64,000 nucleotides of DNA, from the NCBI RefSeq assembly GCF_003573695.1, contig NC_039360.1, forward strand, positions 118,630,336 to 118,694,335, written 5' to 3'. Below are positions 60,532 to 64,000 of this stretch, one piece after another. Made by a program: the position numbers and the translations under genes. The stretch is from Papaver somniferum. Its lineage: Eukaryota > Streptophyta > Magnoliopsida > Ranunculales > Papaveraceae. How positions within the stretch are numbered: the first letter of the stretch is position 1; each line of letters starts with the position of its first letter. A model generated the notes under the pieces. The model made no database searches, was not told the DNA's origin, and saw nothing but the letters and a program-made list of their open reading frames with translations.

Positions 60532-61249
60532 CCATGGATTTGGTCGAATAGTCTAAACCATCATAAATAATCTGTACGAGTTTCATATTATCAAATTCAT
60601 GGTGAGGACACTGAGATAGGAGATCATTGAATCGCTCTAAAAACCTATAAAGAGACTCTCCCTCTTGTTGCACACTAGCACTAATTTTCTGCCTAACAGC
60701 TGCAGTTTTATGCTTAGGGTAGAACTTCATATAGAAGGCAGCGATAAGTTCCTGCCATGTTTCTATGGATTCAGACGGTAAGTTGTTCAGCCAGGTCTTG
60801 GCTTTGTCTCTCAAAGAAAAGGGAAACATCTTAAGTTTCAAGACTTCATCGGTAAGGTCCTTTATCCTAATTGTCCCACAGATTTCCTCAAAGTCCCTAA
60901 TATGAAAATAAGGGTTCTCATCATCTTTTCCTAAGAATATAGGGATCATTTGAAGAATACTAGGTTTTATCTCAAAATTAGCCGTAGTGGCTGGCAATTT
61001 AATGCATGAAGCTCGGTTGGTCCTAGTTGGGAACATGTAATCTTTCAAAGTTGCCATCGCTGGAACAACAGAAGTACTAGGAGTACTTTCCTCACAAAGA
61101 GACAGATTCTCAAAACAGAAGTTTCCAAAAATAGGGCTCTCAAAAGAAGAATCTTCGAGCTCCCTGCTTAAATCAGAAGAACTACTAGGTTTTTCGCTAA
61201 TCAATCGACCTAGAGTATCTCTTTTCCAAGCCCTAACAAAATCGGGCAT
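60488..61249 (-). CDS. Copy B gag N-terminal part (retrotransposon gag domain)
   Basis: 253 residues, beginning MPDFVRAWKRDTLGRL. The retrotransposon-gag domain is clear: ANFEIKPSILQMIPIF, PYFHIRDFEEICGTIRI, FPFSLRDKAKTWLNNLP and FYPKHKTAAVRQKI, typical of Athila/Tat capsid. Capsid protein packages element RNA into virus-like particles. Just before its stop the frame is lost at the A run (plus-strand T6 at 60494-60499), after which the next ORF continues the same protein. Confidence 0.88.
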   Translation of the reverse strand: MPDFVRAWKRDTLGRLISEKPSSSSDLSRELEDSSFESPIFGNFCFENLSLCEESTPSTSVVPAMATLKDYMFPTRTNRASCIKLPATTANFEIKPSILQMIPIFLGKDDENPYFHIRDFEEICGTIRIKDLTDEVLKLKMFPFSLRDKAKTWLNNLPSESIETWQELIAAFYMKFYPKHKTAAVRQKISASVQQEGESLYRFLERFNDLLSQCPHHEFDNMKLVQIIYDGLDYSTKSMVESMCAGEFTSKKC

Positions 61250-62354
61250 ACACTAAAAAGAATTCAAAAAGAAATAAAAATCCTAACAGGAAGGTTCTAG
61301 CAAACACACAGCAGGCTGACTCGACTTTACCACAGCAAACCTAAAGATTTCTAGCAAACAACAAGCATGATGGCTCCACTTAGATTGTTTCTAGACCAGC
61401 TTCTAATCCTTCGAAAGGGAATTCGTTACAATTTGAGCAAACCCCTCTGGAATCAATCCGAGTTAAAGCAAGTTGAATCGAGGCGAGGGAAGCTCAGAGG
61501 AGCTTTGATACCCAAAACCTCACCGATCCTATGCGGCGCAGTCACGCATTCAACTCGCAGAAACCGTCAAGAACTTCGAGGTGTGCTTAAAAGAGTAACC
61601 AATATTTTTCGAATGATTGTCCTGTTAAGCTCGATACCCTATAGGTCTCTTTCTAGTCCAAATTTTAGGCTTAGGTTCGCTTTAGGTTTCGTTTTCCTAA
61701 GGCGGGCAAGAAGGGAGCGGTGATGAAATCCGAACCCTTATCTTATATGGTCCAGTCCTTGCCCTTTACTAGGAATTTAAAAACAGTCCATATTCAAGTC
61801 CTCAGCATATATTCACCTTAAGGAGTCTAGTAACCCGCTTGCAGGAGATTCGCGGGTGTTTAGAATTTTACCTCCCGTACCAGACGGGCGAAGAACCGCT
61901 GAAGTCGACTCGGGCCACGACTCCTATGCCGTGTGCGAACCCGAGGGGCCGAGACGATATTTTAATCGTCGTCCTTCCCTGCAAACAGTTTATATTTAAG
62001 GGTACCCTTCCGTAGGGTTTAAAAATAAAAATAAAAATGTCCCAAAATTAATGTCCAAAGTCCATAAAAAAAAATACAAAAGAAAAGAAAGTCTAAAAAA
62101 AAATTACAAAAATAAAAATGTCTCTCTTTTTTTTTTTCTCTCTTTTTAACAAAATAAAGAAAATCTTCTTCTTTTCGCTCCTTTAGCTTTGGTTTTCACT
62201 CCCAAACTTTAAGTAAATCACCACAAGCTTTGGCAAATTTATCTCTCGCTCCAACTTCAAAAATCTGCAAGGAAACAAAAAAAACCAAAAACGTAAAGAA
62301 GAACAAGAATAATAATAATTAAAAAAAAATCTAAAAAAATGCTAACTAAACACA
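61250..62354 (-). other. Leader of copy B between PBS and gag
   Basis: About 1.1 kb between the primer site and gag. A- and T-rich tracts lie at 62020-62160 and 62270-62340. No coding is supported. Confidence 0.6.
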
Positions 62355-62374
62355 GGTCCGCGTCGGCGGCGCCA
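62355..62374 (-). promoter_or_regulatory. Primer-binding site of copy B (tRNA-Asp-like)
   Basis: In element sense TGGCGCCGCCGACGCGG begins six bases after the 5' LTR. Athila/Tat elements usually use an Asp tRNA primer with TGGCGCCG; the rest of the match was not verified. Confidence 0.75.
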
Positions 62375-62380
62375 AAAATT

Positions 62381-64000
62381 TGATGGTTTTTCAAATAGTG
62401 ATTGTAGTTGAAGTGGTAAAACGGATTCGTATCAGACTTGTGAAGAAAACAATTTTTAGATTTAAATTTAAACAGGCAAAAAAAAAGTTGTTCAAAGTTA
62501 TAGAGAAAAACACCAAGACTAGGATTCCACCAATGACCATTTTAATAGTAAACTCTAAATAGTTCTTATGCAATTTTATCTTTAAAATCAATTCTAATAT
62601 TTGCCTCAAATAAGTTTTTGAAGTAATAATTGTAATTAAAAAGTATAAAACATCAAAAGTTACTAAAACCCAGCATGCTTCATCAAGTCAATTCACAATT
62701 ACTCAATAAAAACTATTAATTCAATTTTAATTCATGCAAATAATCAAATAATAATATTGCAAATAAATGTAAAAATTAGAATTATACCAATAAATTTTGT
62801 GCCAATGGCTTCCTCCATCGTCCCGGCTAATGGGTTTAGCTCCTCATCCCAAAAACACACTCACAAGATAAATTCATGGCCAAAATAGGTGTTTTTATTG
62901 ATGATTATATGATGAAATAGGAATTAGCAACGCTGTAGAAGTGTTACAGCGTCACTGTTACAAATGGTGTAAGTGCTGAGAAGAAACGATAGAACTAAAG
63001 TGCTGTAAATAGCGACACAGGGTGTAAGCTGCTGGAAAGAACGATACAAGCCGTGTGCTGTAAACAGCGACAGCGTGTTCTGGTTTTAAGACTGATGAAG
63101 AACGACTGCCTTAGCAGGTCTGTTCTTCCTCTTCTTCTTCCTCCTTGAACAGCAGCAGCAGCAGCAACAATCAATGGTATCTTCCTCGTTTCGGCTCTGA
63201 ACTCTCTCCTATTTGTCTCTAAACTTTTCTAACCTTTCTTTGATGTAAACCAACACTTATATAGCCCAACAGATCCATAAATCTCGACTAAATCCGAGAG
63301 TATTTCTCTTTTTTTCTTCTCGAGCAGTTGAGAGAATAATCTCTTTTCTGTTGCTTTGTACGCGTCCTATGGCCAGTTATTACGCTCCAAAATTCTCTTA
63401 AGACTTGAACAAGACTAGGTACATCTTTATCCAGCGTAAAACTCTCCCAAAATTCTTCACAAAATCTTTGAAAATAAACCGAAAGAGTACGTATCCTGTT
63501 GAACTTTGATTCACTTCTCCCGGCCATTCTAGCCCAATTAAGCCCATGAAATCATCCATACTAGAATTGTATATCCATATCACGTCCAGCCCATGAGAAT
63601 CAGTGATTGAATCTCATTAAAACTCGTCCGAAAATCCAACCCTAAATCTGTTTGGTGAAAGAAAATTTTCCCGCCAAAATTTTCTTTTGAATTTGAGAAG
63701 TTGACCTCCCCTTATCTGTGGCTGGTCTCCCTTTAGCAGATGCCTGGAAATGGGTCACCCCTTAGTAATTAGGTTACCCCTTATCCAAAATCAAGGGTCC
63801 GTATAGCAAGTGTCCTCTGGGGCATTTTCCGCACTTTTTTTGGGGTTCCTCCGGGGTATTTCTGGGGTACTTCCGGTACACTTCTGGGGCGCTTCCGGTA
63901 CTCTATCAACGGAGGTCCAAACGCCGCATTTTCAGCCAATTTCGCCGCAAAACTTTATTCTTCTAAAAACACCTACAAATAAATAAAATATCCAAATAAG
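62381..64000 (-). repeat. 5' LTR of copy B, cut by window end
   Basis: 1620 of an expected 1684 bp. It aligns with 55037-56656 without net indel and with about five substitutions seen by eye. Confidence 0.92.

Larger units (their letters stand above)
55037..64000 (-). mobile_element. LTR retrotransposon copy B: gag-protease element lacking RT/RNase H/integrase
   Basis: Minus-strand order: 5' LTR (from beyond 64000 down to 62381), PBS, leader, gag, protease, fused 3' ORF, noncoding region, polypurine tract, 3' LTR (56720-55037). The two LTRs show about five substitutions and no net indel over the 1620 bp that can be compared, so insertion is recent. The internal part is only about 5.66 kb. 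Between protease and 3' LTR there is room only for a roughly 45-residue RT start and the 3' ORF. Gag resembles the Athila/Tat lineage. It must have been copied by enzymes from elsewhere. Confidence 0.88.

Overview
This is nuclear DNA of a flowering plant. The evidence is an intronless CYP74A allene oxide synthase, a wall-associated receptor-like kinase, GT-AG introns, and a dense mixture of LTR retrotransposons, an L1-type LINE and MITEs. The repeat texture resembles Papaveraceae/Ranunculales (poppy-like). That assignment is recognition only and was not tested by any search.

Layout. 1-3769: end of a DNA-transposon-like unit carrying a six-exon minus-strand gene with one frameshift; the other end lies outside the window. 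3770-12808: two long direct repeats (about 4.4 kb each) that look like the LTRs of a chromovirus-like element whose interior has shrunk to about 145 bp. They differ by MITE insertions, so each copy supplies the empty site of the other. 12809-28474: a 5'-truncated plus-strand LTR retrotransposon ('copy A') interrupted by a 5.7 kb LINE, a 2.3 kb solo LTR and a 2.8 kb solo LTR. For the LINE and the second solo LTR, removing the insert and one target-site copy restores the host reading frame exactly. 28475-33547: tandem repeats and MITEs.

33548-35608: proteasome assembly chaperone 2 (seven exons, plus strand). 35609-40476: intergenic DNA with a MULE-like unit. 40477-43773: WAKL14-type receptor kinase (three exons, plus strand) with an apparent one-base deletion in exon 1. 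44392-45993: allene oxide synthase (minus strand), convergent with the kinase. These three are the only clear host genes. AOS makes the jasmonate precursor in plastids and WAKL14-type kinases act at the cell wall and plasma membrane; beyond adjacency there is no evidence that they work together.

45994-55036: the AOS upstream region with a tandem duplication, a mariner-type MITE, a tRNA-like SINE candidate, a 3.4 kb solo LTR with a perfect target duplication, and two further repeat-rich units. 55037-64000: 'copy B', a minus-strand Athila/Tat-like LTR element with near-identical LTRs. It has gag and protease but only the first part of reverse transcriptase, then a fused 3' ORF with a terminal membrane segment. 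RNase H and integrase are absent. Copy B and copy A share the 3' ORF, the 3' noncoding region, the LTR type and three polypurine-tract-like motifs at matching places. This family of young, RT-less, gag-protease elements is the most unusual system in the window.
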